From positions 124,001 through 188,000 of the forward strand of contig CAJNBS010000002.1 in assembly GCA_905221065.1 (NCBI GenBank): DNA of 64,000 nucleotides, given 5' to 3'. The translations under genes were made by a program, and so were the position numbers. Shown one piece after another: positions 16,772-25,394 of this stretch (its first letter is position 1; every line of letters begins with the position of its first letter). Below the pieces are notes generated by a model. That model was not told where the DNA came from. It did no database searches and was given only the letters and a program-made list of their open reading frames with translations. This stretch comes from a bacterium (GTDB lineage Bacteria; Bacillota; Bacilli; Lactobacillales; Streptococcaceae).

Positions 16772-18124
16772 ATGGGTAAATATTTTGGGACTGATGGAGT
16801 CCGTGGAGAAGCTAACGTAGAACTAACGCCAGAATTGGCCTTTAAATTAGGACGTTTTGGAGGCTATGTTCTTAGTCAACATGAAACGGAAGCACCGAAA
16901 GTCTTTGTAGGACGTGACACACGTATTTCAGGGGAAATGCTAGAATCTGCCTTGGTAGCAGGTCTTCTTTCAGTTGGTATTCACGTATATAAACTAGGTG
17001 TTCTGGCAACACCAGCAGTAGCTTATTTGGTTAAAACAGAGGGAGCAAGTGCCGGTGTCATGATTTCTGCCAGCCACAATCCAGCCCTTGATAATGGAAT
17101 CAAGTTCTTTGGTGGTGATGGTTTCAAACTAGATGACGAAAAAGAAGCAGAAATTGAAGCCTTGCTAGATGCTGCGGAAGATACTCTTCCTCGTCCAAGT
17201 GCAGAAGGTTTGGGAACTTTGGTAGATTATCCAGAAGGCTTGCGTAAGTACGAAGGATATCTGGTTTCAACTGGAACTCCACTTGAAGGAATGAAAGTTG
17301 CCTTGGATACAGCTAATGGAGCAGCTTCTACAAGTGCCCGTCAAATCTTTGCAGATCTTGGTGCTCAATTGACGGTTATCGGGGAAACACCAGATGGCCT
17401 TAATATCAACCTTAATGTCGGTTCTACGCACCCAGAAGCCCTTCAAGAGGTGGTCAAAGAAAGCGGGTCAGCTATCGGTTTGGCCTTTGACGGAGACAGT
17501 GACCGTTTGATTGCTGTTGATGAAAAGGGTGACATCGTCGATGGTGACAAGATTATGTACATTATCGGGAAATACCTTTCTGAAAAAGGACAATTGGCCC
17601 AAAATACAATTGTGACGACTGTGATGTCCAACCTTGGTTTCCACAAAGCCTTGGACCGTGAAGGTATTAACAAGGTAGTCACTGCAGTTGGCGACCGCTA
17701 TGTTGTTGAAGAAATGAGAAAATCAGGCTACAACCTTGGTGGTGAACAGTCTGGTCACGTGATTTTGATGGATTACAATACCACAGGTGACGGTCAATTA
17801 TCAGCTGTCCAATTGACTAAAATCATGAAGGAAACTGGTAAGAGCTTGTCAGAGTTGGCAGCAGAAGTAACCATCTATCCACAAAAATTAGTCAATATTC
17901 GAGTGGAAAATGCTATGAAGGAAAATGCTATGGAAGTGCCAGCTATCAAGGCTATCATCGAGAAGATGGAAGCTGAAATGGCGGGGAATGGCCGTATCCT
18001 TGTTCGCCCAAGTGGAACAGAGCCCCTTTTGCGTGTTATGGCAGAAGCGCCTACAACAGAAGAAGTAGACTACTATGTTGATACCATCGCAGACGTAGTT
18101 CGAGCTGAAATCGGGATTGACTAA
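16772..18124 (+). CDS. glmM: Phosphoglucosamine mutase
   Basis: Converts glucosamine-6-P to glucosamine-1-P for UDP-GlcNAc and peptidoglycan. 450 residues. Phosphoserine Ser101 in ISASHNP, metal loop DGDSDR, sugar loop GGEQSGH, and C-terminal phosphate loop [12 protein letters not shown]. Third gene of the c-di-AMP module, linking precursor supply with CdaA control. Confidence 0.97.
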   Translation: MGKYFGTDGVRGEANVELTPELAFKLGRFGGYVLSQHETEAPKVFVGRDTRISGEMLESALVAGLLSVGIHVYKLGVLATPAVAYLVKTEGASAGVMISASHNPALDNGIKFFGGDGFKLDDEKEAEIEALLDAAEDTLPRPSAEGLGTLVDYPEGLRKYEGYLVSTGTPLEGMKVALDTANGAASTSARQIFADLGAQLTVIGETPDGLNINLNVGSTHPEALQEVVKESGSAIGLAFDGDSDRLIAVDEKGDIVDGDKIMYIIGKYLSEKGQLAQNTIVTTVMSNLGFHKALDREGINKVVTAVGDRYVVEEMRKSGYNLGGEQSGHVILMDYNTTGDGQLSAVQLTKIMKETGKSLSELAAEVTIYPQKLVNIRVENAMKENAMEVPAIKAIIEKMEAEMAGNGRILVRPSGTEPLLRVMAEAPTTEEVDYYVDTIADVVRAEIGID

Positions 18125-18197
18125 ATTCTAGAAAACTAGATGAAAATAAAAATTTATGGTACAATAGCTTATAATATTGTAGCCGAGGGAGAAAGAC

Positions 18198-18572
18198 ATG
18201 AATCTTAAACGTGAACAAGAATTTGTTAGTCAGTATCATTTTGATGCGCGTAATTTTGAATGGGAAAATGAAAATGGAGCTCCTGAAACCAAGGTGGATG
18301 TGAATTTCCAATTGCTCCAACATGACCAAGAAAATCAAGTGACTTCCTTGATTGTCATCTTGACCTTTATGATTGTATTTGATAAGTTTGTCATTAGTGG
18401 AACAATCTCACAGGTGAACCATATCGATGGTCGTATTGTCAATGAACCAAGTGAATTGAGCCAAGAAGAAGTGGAAACTTTGGCTCGTCCATGTTTGAAC
18501 ATGCTCAACCGTTTGACTTACGAAGTAACTGAAATTGCATTAGACTTACCAGGAATCAATTTGGAGTTCTAA
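18198..18572 (+). CDS. DUF1149 protein
   Basis: 124 residues, acidic, no signal peptide. The pattern ([23 protein letters not shown]...; [12 protein letters not shown]) fits streptococcal DUF1149, sometimes described as SecB-like in fold. Function not established. GAGGGAG ribosome site; a single T separates its TAA from the DegV ATG, so the two are co-translated. Confidence 0.8.
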   Translation: MNLKREQEFVSQYHFDARNFEWENENGAPETKVDVNFQLLQHDQENQVTSLIVILTFMIVFDKFVISGTISQVNHIDGRIVNEPSELSQEEVETLARPCLNMLNRLTYEVTEIALDLPGINLEF

Positions 18573-18573
18573 T

Positions 18574-19422
18574 ATGAAACTAGCTGTTATCACAGATTCC
18601 TCTGCCTTTCTCAGTGCAGAGACTTTACAGAGAGAAGATTTATTTGTCTTAGATATTCCTGTCAATATTGATGGTGAGGAGTATGTCGAAGGTATCAATC
18701 TGACTGCTGAAGAATTTTACCAAAAAATGGCTCAGGCTTCTGAATTGCCTAAGACCAGTCAACCAAGTATTGCCAAGTTAGATGAAATCTTAACTTCGCT
18801 CAAAGAACAAGGCTATACCCATGTCTTGGGGCTTTTCCTATCTTCTGGAATTTCAGGTTTTTACCAAAATATCCAGTATATGGTGGATGACTACGAGGGC
18901 TTAACCATTGCCTTCCCAGACACTTTGATTACAAGTGCTCCGCTGGGTATCATGGTTGAAAGTGTCTTTAACTGGCGAGACCAGGGCGATGATTTTGCCA
19001 TTATTCAGGATAAGCTAGCTATTCAAATCAGCCGTACGTCAGCTTTTATCATGGTAGATGATTTGGACCACTTGGTGAAAGGTGGACGTCTTTCAAATGG
19101 GGCTGCGATTTTGGGTAATCTGCTAAGCATTAAGCCAATCCTTTATTTTAACGATCAAGGTGTGATTGAAGTTTACGAAAAAGTTCGTACTGAGAAGAAA
19201 GCAACCAAGCGCTTAATTGAAATCATTAAGGAAACAACGGCTTCAGGCCAATACCGGGTCATTGTCATTCACGGAAATGCTCCTGAAAAGGCTGAAGAAT
19301 TGCGTCAACACTTGCTTGAATCTGGAGTAGGTACGGATATTTCACTAGCTACATTTGGTAGTGTCATTGGGACACACCTAGGATCAGGAAGTATTGCTTT
19401 AGGTTATATTCCAGTGATTTAG
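18574..19422 (+). CDS. DegV-family fatty-acid-binding protein
   Basis: 282 residues. DegV signatures: N-terminal [28 protein letters not shown], and [14 protein letters not shown]. DegV (FakB-like) proteins bind acyl chains and can present fatty acids to the FakA kinase for phospholipid synthesis. Followed by the repeat array and then dapB. Confidence 0.9.
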   Translation: MKLAVITDSSAFLSAETLQREDLFVLDIPVNIDGEEYVEGINLTAEEFYQKMAQASELPKTSQPSIAKLDEILTSLKEQGYTHVLGLFLSSGISGFYQNIQYMVDDYEGLTIAFPDTLITSAPLGIMVESVFNWRDQGDDFAIIQDKLAIQISRTSAFIMVDDLDHLVKGGRLSNGAAILGNLLSIKPILYFNDQGVIEVYEKVRTEKKATKRLIEIIKETTASGQYRVIVIHGNAPEKAEELRQHLLESGVGTDISLATFGSVIGTHLGSGSIALGYIPVI

Positions 19423-19463
19423 TTAGCACTTCTAGACTAGTTAAGATAGCTTATATCTTAGAA

Positions 19464-20025
19464 ATTGAACATGGACTAGCTACCTCGTGAAAAAAGATGC
19501 CTGTCTTACCTTTCGTGTAAAGTCAGTGCTATTCCCTATTTTTCATGGGCAGCTAAGGTCCTTTGAATCTTGATAATTGAACACGCCTGGAACCCTGTGT
19601 GAAAAAGATAGTTCTTCCAAGGAGAAGACACTCCTTGATCAGAACTCCTATTTTCACTTTGTGTTCTTAGAGGCTTTGTATCTTAGCAATTGAACACGGA
19701 CTACCTGCCTCTTGAAAAAAGATGCCTGTCTTGCCTTTCGTGGAAAGTCAGTGCCATTCCCTATTTTTCATGGGTAGCTAAGGTCCTTTGAATCTTGATA
19801 ATTGAACACGCCTGGAACCCTGTGTGAAAAAGATAGTTCTTCCAAGGAGAAGACACTCCTTGATCAGAACTCCTATTTTCACTTTGTGTTCTTAGAGGCT
19901 TTGTATCTTAGCAATTGAACACGGACTACCTGCCTCTTGAAAAAAGATGCCTGTCTTGCCTTTCGTGGAAAGTCAGCGCCATTCCCTATTTTTCATGGGC
20001 AGCTAAGGTCCTCTGTATCTTAAAT
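19464..20025 (+). repeat. Alternating A-B-A-B-A array of 112/113-bp units
   Basis: The region fills the degV-dapB gap. Units begin at ATTGAAC: A1 19464-19575, B1 19576-19688, A2 19689-19800, B2 19801-19913, A3 19914-about 20025. B1 and B2 are identical; A2 and A3 differ by a few bases; A1 is more diverged. The array therefore grew by duplication of a 225-bp A+B pair. A and B are themselves distant relatives. Each can fold: B as nested stems GTGAAAA/TTTTCAC, AGTTCT/AGAACT, CAAGGAG/CTCCTTG; A as GAAAAA/TTTTTC with an inner CTTTC-GTG-GAAAG. The sequence just before A1 resembles the tail of a B unit. Confidence 0.9.
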
Positions 20026-20035
20026 AGGAGTAGAG

Positions 20036-20803
20036 ATGAGTATTCGAGTAATTATTGCTGGTTTTAAGGGAAAGATGGGCCAAGCCGCTTGTCAGATGGT
20101 CTTGGCTGATCCAGACTTGGACTTGGTAGCAGTTTTGGATCCTTTTGAGTCTAAGTCAGAATGGCAGGGAATTCCTGTTTTCAAGGATAAGGCTGATTTA
20201 GCAGGCTTTGAAGCGGATGTCTGGGTAGATTTTACTACTCCAACTGTTGCCTACGAAAATACACGCTTTGCTCTTGAAAATGGCTTTGCTCCAGTAGTTG
20301 GAACGACTGGCTTTACTAGTGAACAAATTGCAGAACTAAAAGATTTTTCTCGTGAACAAGATTTGGGTGGCTTGATTGCTCCTAACTTTGCCTTGGGTGC
20401 TGTCTTGCTTATGCAATTTGCGACGCAGGCTGCCAAATATTTCCCAAATGTGGAGATTATCGAGCTCCATCATGACAAGAAAAAGGATGCTCCGAGTGGA
20501 ACAGCTATTAAAACAGCTGAGTTGATGGCGGAAGTTCGAGAGTCTGTCCAGCAAGGTGCGCCTGATGAGGAAGAATTGATTGCAGGTGCCCGTGGTGCTG
20601 ACTTTGATGGCATGCGGATTCACTCAGTGCGTTTGCCAGGCTTGGTAGCCCATCAGGAAGTCATCTTTGGTAATCAGGGAGAAGGATTGACCCTCCGTCA
20701 TGACTCCTTTGATCGCAGCTCCTTCATGACAGGGGTGAATTTGGGAATTAAAGAAGTTGTCAAGCGTCATGAGCTTGTCTATGGATTAGAACACTTATTA
20801 TGA
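20036..20803 (+). CDS. dapB: 4-hydroxy-tetrahydrodipicolinate reductase
   Basis: Lysine/diaminopimelate pathway. NAD(P)H loop [12 protein letters not shown] near the N-terminus, WVDFTTP, VGTTGFT, and catalytic [15 protein letters not shown] (His/Lys). 255 residues. AGGAG at 20026-20030. No clear promoter just upstream, so it may be transcribed through the repeat array from degV. Stop overlaps cca by 4 nt. Confidence 0.96.
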   Translation: MSIRVIIAGFKGKMGQAACQMVLADPDLDLVAVLDPFESKSEWQGIPVFKDKADLAGFEADVWVDFTTPTVAYENTRFALENGFAPVVGTTGFTSEQIAELKDFSREQDLGGLIAPNFALGAVLLMQFATQAAKYFPNVEIIELHHDKKKDAPSGTAIKTAELMAEVRESVQQGAPDEEELIAGARGADFDGMRIHSVRLPGLVAHQEVIFGNQGEGLTLRHDSFDRSSFMTGVNLGIKEVVKRHELVYGLEHLL

Positions 20804-21999
20804 GATTAACGCAAATGCCTTCTGAATTTCAGAAGGCTTTACCAGTATTAGAAAAAATTAAAGAAGCAGGCTTTGAAGCCTATTTTGTTGGGGGCTCTGT
20901 TCGAGATGCCCTTCTCAATCGCCCTATCCATGATGTGGATATTGCGACGTCTTCTTATCCAGAAGAGACCAAGCAGATTTTTCCGCGAACAGCCGATATC
21001 GGAATCGAGCATGGAACCGTCTTGGTTTTAGATGGGGATGAGGAGTATGAGGTAACCACCTTTCGGACAGAAGATGTCTATGTGGACTATCGCAGACCCA
21101 GTGCGGTTTCCTTTGTGCGTTCGCTAGAAGAAGACCTTAAGCGTCGTGATTTCACAGTTAATGCGTTTGCCTTGGATGAGACAGGCGAAATCATTGACTT
21201 GTTCCATGGTTTAGAAGATTTGGAAAAGCAAGTCTTGCGAGCAGTTGGAGTGGCTAGTGAGCGTTTCAACGAAGACGCTCTGCGGATTATGCGCGGTTTC
21301 CGTTTTCAGGCTAGTCTTGGCTTTGAGCTTGAGCCAGAAACATTTAAAGCTATGAAGACCTTGACGCCGCTTTTGGAGAAAATTTCTGTAGAACGTACCT
21401 TCGTTGAGTTTGATAAACTCTTGCTGGCTCCGTTTTGGAGAAGGGGCTTGGCTTCCATGATTGAGAGTCAAGCTTATGACTATCTCCCTGATATGGTAGC
21501 TAGCCAGGGCAAGCTCAATAGACTGTTTGATTTGGAGACTGATTTTACTTTTGAATCTTCTGAACAAGCCTGGGCAGCTCTTTTGTGGGCTTTGGAGATT
21601 GAAAATGCACAGCCATTTTTGAAAGCTTGGAAGACATCACGACAATTTACCAAGCAGGTACAGGATTTGCTGACTATTTTGACTCTGCGCGAAAAGGGAG
21701 AATTGAGCAAGCGCGATTGTTACCGCTTTGACTTGGATTTGCTTTTACAAGCTGAAAATCTTCGTCAGGCTCAAGGGAAACCAGTCAACCCACAAGCTAT
21801 CACAGAAACCTACCAGAGCTTGACTATCCATGACAAGAAAGAAATTCAGATTAATGGTGGCATTCTGATTAAGGAATATGGTTATCAACCAGGTCCGGAT
21901 TTGGGAGAGATTTTAACAGAGATTGAATATGCCATTGTCGATGGAGAATTGGAGAATGACCGTCAAGCCATCCATAATTACCTGAGGGAGAAAAAATGA
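20800..21999 (+). CDS. cca: CCA-adding tRNA nucleotidyltransferase
   Basis: Adds or repairs the 3' CCA of tRNAs without a template. 399 residues, class [22 protein letters not shown] supplies the Gly-Gly-Ser nucleotide loop and the DxD carboxylates; RRDFTVNA and [15 protein letters not shown] are family motifs. Overlaps dapB and the ABC-F gene by 4 nt on each side, a coupled trio. Confidence 0.96.
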   Translation: MRLTQMPSEFQKALPVLEKIKEAGFEAYFVGGSVRDALLNRPIHDVDIATSSYPEETKQIFPRTADIGIEHGTVLVLDGDEEYEVTTFRTEDVYVDYRRPSAVSFVRSLEEDLKRRDFTVNAFALDETGEIIDLFHGLEDLEKQVLRAVGVASERFNEDALRIMRGFRFQASLGFELEPETFKAMKTLTPLLEKISVERTFVEFDKLLLAPFWRRGLASMIESQAYDYLPDMVASQGKLNRLFDLETDFTFESSEQAWAALLWALEIENAQPFLKAWKTSRQFTKQVQDLLTILTLREKGELSKRDCYRFDLDLLLQAENLRQAQGKPVNPQAITETYQSLTIHDKKEIQINGGILIKEYGYQPGPDLGEILTEIEYAIVDGELENDRQAIHNYLREKK

Positions 22000-23867
22000 G
22001 TGATTTTATCGTTGAAAAACTAAGTAAATCCGTTGGTGACAAGACCGTTTTTAGGGATATTTCCTTTATTATCCATGACCTAGACAGAATTGGTCTGATC
22101 GGTGTCAATGGAACGGGCAAGACCACCCTTTTGGATGTTCTTTCTGGTGTGTCTGGCTTTGATGGAGATGTCAGTCCCTTTTCGGCTAAGAATGATTACC
22201 AGATTGGCTACTTGACTCAGGACCCTGATTTTGATGATAACAAGACGGTCTTGGATACGGTTCTATCAAGCGACCTCAAGGAAATTCAGCTCATTTGGGA
22301 GTATGAATTGATCATGCTCAACTATAGTGAGGACAAGCAGGAGCGTTTGGAACGGGTTATGGCTGAAATGGACTCTCTCCAAGCTTGGGAAATTGAGAGT
22401 CAGGTCAAGACTGTCCTTAGCAAGTTGGGTATTCAGGACTTATCCACTCCAGTTGGGGAATTGTCAGGTGGTCTGAGAAGACGGGTTCAGTTGGCGCAAG
22501 TCCTTCTTGGCAACCACGACCTCTTGCTTCTGGATGAGCCGACCAACCATCTAGACATTGCAACCATCGAGTGGTTGACCCTCTTTTTGAAAAATTCCAA
22601 GAAAACTGTCCTTTTTATCACCCATGATCGTTATTTCCTAGATGCTTTGTCAACACGGATTTTCGAATTGGATCGCGCAGGCTTGACAGAGTATCAGGGC
22701 AATTATCAGGACTATGTTCGTCTTAAGGCGGAACAGGACGAGCGCGATGTGGCTCTTCTCCACAAAAAGGAACAACTTTATAAGCAAGAATTGGCCTGGA
22801 TGCGCAGACAACCGCAGGCGCGTGCGACCAAGCAACAAGCTCGTATCAATCGTTTCCATGACTTGAAGAAAGAAGTTTCAGGTGGCGTTGCTGAGACAGA
22901 CTTGACCATGAACTTTGAAACCAGTCGGATTGGTAAAAAAGTCATCGAGTTTCAGGATGTATCCTTTGCCTATGATAACAAGTCCATTTTGCAAGATTTT
23001 AATCTCTTGGTGCAGGCCAAAGATCGTATTGGAATCGTTGGGGACAACGGTGTTGGAAAATCAACCCTGCTTAATCTGATTGCGGGCAGTCTTAAGCCGA
23101 CAGCAGGACAAGTTGTGATAGGGGAAACTGTTCGCATCGCCTATTTCTCTCAGCAAATTGAGGGATTGGATGAAAGCAAGCGAGTGATCAATTACCTGCA
23201 GGAAGTGGCAGAAGAAGTCAAGACCAGCGGTGGTTCTACGACTTCCATTGCGGAATTGCTGGAGCAGTTCCTTTTCCCACGTTCGACTCATGGAACCTTG
23301 ATTGAGAAGTTGTCTGGTGGAGAGAAAAAACGACTTTACCTCCTCAAATTGCTCTTGGAAAAACCAAATGTTCTTCTCTTGGACGAACCGACAAATGACC
23401 TAGATATTGCAACCTTGACAGTCTTGGAAAATTTCTTGCAAGGCTTTGCAGGTCCTGTCTTGACAGTTAGTCATGACCGCTATTTCTTGGATAAGGTAGC
23501 GACCAAGATTCTCGCTTTTGAGGATGGCAAGATTCGTCCTTTCTTTGGTCATTACACCGACTACCTAGATGAAAAAGCCTTTGAAACAGATATGGCCAAT
23601 CAAGTGCAAAAGGCTGAAAAGGAAAAAGTAGTCAAGGTTAGAGAAGACAAGAAACGCATGACCTACCAAGAAAAGCAGGAGTGGGCAAGCATTGAAGGCG
23701 ATATTGAAGCCTTGGAAAACCGTATCGCTGCTATTGAAGAGGAGATGCAGGCCAATGGCTCTGACTTTGGTAAGCTGGCTACTCTCCAAAAAGAACTGGA
23801 TGAGAAAAACGAAGCACTCCTGGAAAAATACGAACGCTATGAGTATCTATGTGACTTTGATAGCTAG
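21996..23867 (+). CDS. ABC-F family ATPase
   Basis: 623 residues, two ABC cassettes and no membrane segments. Walker [10 protein letters not shown] (N) and GDNGVGKST (C); signatures LSGGLRRR and LSGGEKKR; Walker [12 protein letters not shown] and [11 protein letters not shown]. The linker between cassettes (about 240-310) has a charged arm, and the C-terminal coiled coil (about 540-620, [15 protein letters not shown]...) resembles Uup. ABC-F proteins act on ribosomes rather than in transport. Confidence 0.9.
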   Translation: MSDFIVEKLSKSVGDKTVFRDISFIIHDLDRIGLIGVNGTGKTTLLDVLSGVSGFDGDVSPFSAKNDYQIGYLTQDPDFDDNKTVLDTVLSSDLKEIQLIWEYELIMLNYSEDKQERLERVMAEMDSLQAWEIESQVKTVLSKLGIQDLSTPVGELSGGLRRRVQLAQVLLGNHDLLLLDEPTNHLDIATIEWLTLFLKNSKKTVLFITHDRYFLDALSTRIFELDRAGLTEYQGNYQDYVRLKAEQDERDVALLHKKEQLYKQELAWMRRQPQARATKQQARINRFHDLKKEVSGGVAETDLTMNFETSRIGKKVIEFQDVSFAYDNKSILQDFNLLVQAKDRIGIVGDNGVGKSTLLNLIAGSLKPTAGQVVIGETVRIAYFSQQIEGLDESKRVINYLQEVAEEVKTSGGSTTSIAELLEQFLFPRSTHGTLIEKLSGGEKKRLYLLKLLLEKPNVLLLDEPTNDLDIATLTVLENFLQGFAGPVLTVSHDRYFLDKVATKILAFEDGKIRPFFGHYTDYLDEKAFETDMANQVQKAEKEKVVKVREDKKRMTYQEKQEWASIEGDIEALENRIAAIEEEMQANGSDFGKLATLQKELDEKNEALLEKYERYEYLCDFDS

Positions 23868-23868
23868 A

Positions 23869-23915
23869 AGAATAGAAAAATCCCGTCTCATGACAGGATT
23901 TCTCTATTCTTTTTT
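23869..23915. terminator. Convergent terminator between ABC-F gene and mntE
   Basis: AAGAATAGAAAAATCC pairs with GGATTTCTCTATTCTT; T6 follows on the + strand. It overlaps the last mntE codons. Confidence 0.75.
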
Positions 23916-25088
23916 GGTTTCTTGATGAAAGATATTTTGCCAAGTTTCGTGGCGGCGCCAGATGCTGGTATGGACAATTCCGTCCAATTCATAGCAGATG
24001 AGTTTGGTTTTCTGACTGATGGAAGTAATCTGAATATCCTTGATAGCAGAGTTCAATTCTTTTTCAGACTTATAGGCTTCTTTATCCATCTGATTTCCGT
24101 CTTGGCGAATATAGACAAAATCGTCAGCCAAGAGTTCTTCCAGTTGATTTCCTTGGTCAATCAATTGCTCGCGCATGAGCAATTTTTTGTAGACATTGTC
24201 TAAAATTTCGTCCTCAGGGATGGGTGCTGGCTCGATATGGACATCGGTATCAAAGACTCCAAAACGCTCTTCCAGCATAGACTCGACCTGATCCGCAATC
24301 TCGTGACTTTCATAAACTGACAAGTCAGGATTCATCTCCAGCGTAATATCAAGGTAGATATTGCTACCGTAGGTGCGACCTCTTTGCGACTTAACCTTGC
24401 TGATCTTGGGAATTTCCATGATAGCTTTTTGGTAGTCCTCAAGTAGACGGTCGTCGAAGCCATCTGATAGGCTAAAGGAGGACTCGATAAAGATATCATA
24501 GGCAGTTTTCAAGATAAAGAAAGTGATGATGATAGCAACCAGTTTATCCACAATCGGATAATTGAAACTACTTGCTAGGATGGCAATGGTGGTTCCAAGT
24601 GAAGTAACAGCATCAGAAAGATTGTCCTTTGCTGCGGCCTTCAGTGCCTTGGAGTTGGATTTCTTACTGAGGCGAGTATTGTAGAGATAGACCACAAACA
24701 TAATCGCTGCAGAAATGATTCCTAGAGTTGCACCCAGAGGATCAATGACCGTTTCTTCCCGACTGAGAATCTTTTGAATGGTGTCCCTCAGCACATCAAA
24801 GCCAACATAAAACATAATGATGGAAGTGATTAAGCTAGCCAAATCTTCAATCTTCCAGTGACCAAAACGGTGATCTCGGTCAGCAGGCTGGCGTGCCATT
24901 CGAATCCCAATCAGAAGAGCAACATTTCCGATAATATCTGATACGTTGTTGAAACCATCGGCTACCAAACTGGATGAATGAAGAAGATGACCAGTTGCTA
25001 ATTTGGCTGCAGACAAGATCAAATAGGTCGAAATACTGATAATGGCCCCACGCTCGGCTAACTTGAGATTTGAAATAGATTGCTTCAT
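23904..25088 (-). CDS. mntE: Cation diffusion facilitator, Mn2+ exporter MntE
   Basis: 394-residue CDF antiporter. Six transmembrane helices in the first about 210 residues, with metal-site helices DGFNNVSD (TM2) and DNLSD (TM5, DxxxD rather than the HxxxD of zinc exporters), which supports manganese. Cytosolic ferredoxin-like C-terminal domain (about 215-300) and an extra acidic C-terminal extension (to 394). As I recall, the pneumococcal gene at this locus is the characterised Mn exporter MntE. Divergent from caxP. Confidence 0.9.
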   Translation of the reverse strand: MKQSISNLKLAERGAIISISTYLILSAAKLATGHLLHSSSLVADGFNNVSDIIGNVALLIGIRMARQPADRDHRFGHWKIEDLASLITSIIMFYVGFDVLRDTIQKILSREETVIDPLGATLGIISAAIMFVVYLYNTRLSKKSNSKALKAAAKDNLSDAVTSLGTTIAILASSFNYPIVDKLVAIIITFFILKTAYDIFIESSFSLSDGFDDRLLEDYQKAIMEIPKISKVKSQRGRTYGSNIYLDITLEMNPDLSVYESHEIADQVESMLEERFGVFDTDVHIEPAPIPEDEILDNVYKKLLMREQLIDQGNQLEELLADDFVYIRQDGNQMDKEAYKSEKELNSAIKDIQITSISQKTKLICYELDGIVHTSIWRRHETWQNIFHQETKKE

Positions 25089-25121
25089 TCAACTTCCTTT
25101 CTAGTCACATAGCATTCTACC

Positions 25122-25150
25122 ATTATACTGGTTTTTAAGGGAAAATTCAA
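25122..25150 (-). promoter_or_regulatory. mntE promoter
   Basis: On the minus strand -35 TTGAAT (complement 25145-25150), 17-bp spacer, -10 TATAAT (complement 25122-25127). Confidence 0.75.
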
Positions 25151-25188
25151 ATAAGGCAATTTTTACTCTTTGAAAACTTTTCAAAATT

Positions 25189-25197
25189 TGGTATAAT
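25189..25197 (+). promoter_or_regulatory. caxP promoter, extended -10
   Basis: TGG-TATAAT (-10 25192-25197). The transcript starts near 25204, just before the riboswitch. Confidence 0.75.
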
Positions 25198-25203
25198 AGT
25201 ACT

Positions 25204-25326
25204 ACTCAAGGGAGTAGCTGGCAGAAACCTGTGATAGTGTCGTCATTCCGAATTTTATACTGAAAAGTATGTTTTCCGGCCCTATCTTAAACAGCGAGAC
25301 TTGTTATGATTAACAGGTCTCTTTTT
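25204..25326 (+). promoter_or_regulatory. yybP-ykoY manganese riboswitch with terminator
   Basis: The leader opens with ACTC-AAGGGAGTAGCTG, typical of the yybP-ykoY family, and ends with the partner CCGGCCCTATC. An intrinsic terminator follows: GAGACTTGTTA (25296-25306) / TAACAGGTCTC (25311-25321) and T5. High Mn2+ is expected to prevent termination and switch on the exporter. Class assignment is from motif memory. Confidence 0.85.
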
Positions 25327-25394
25327 GTTTGTCGTGAAAAGATGCGATGAGGAAAAGAGAGTCTGTTTTGCACACAATGTCAAGGAGGAGACAC

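Noticed and set aside
19423..20035. Lysine (L-box) riboswitch before dapB
   Set aside because: The region is a repeat array with a different fold; no L-box core motifs were seen.
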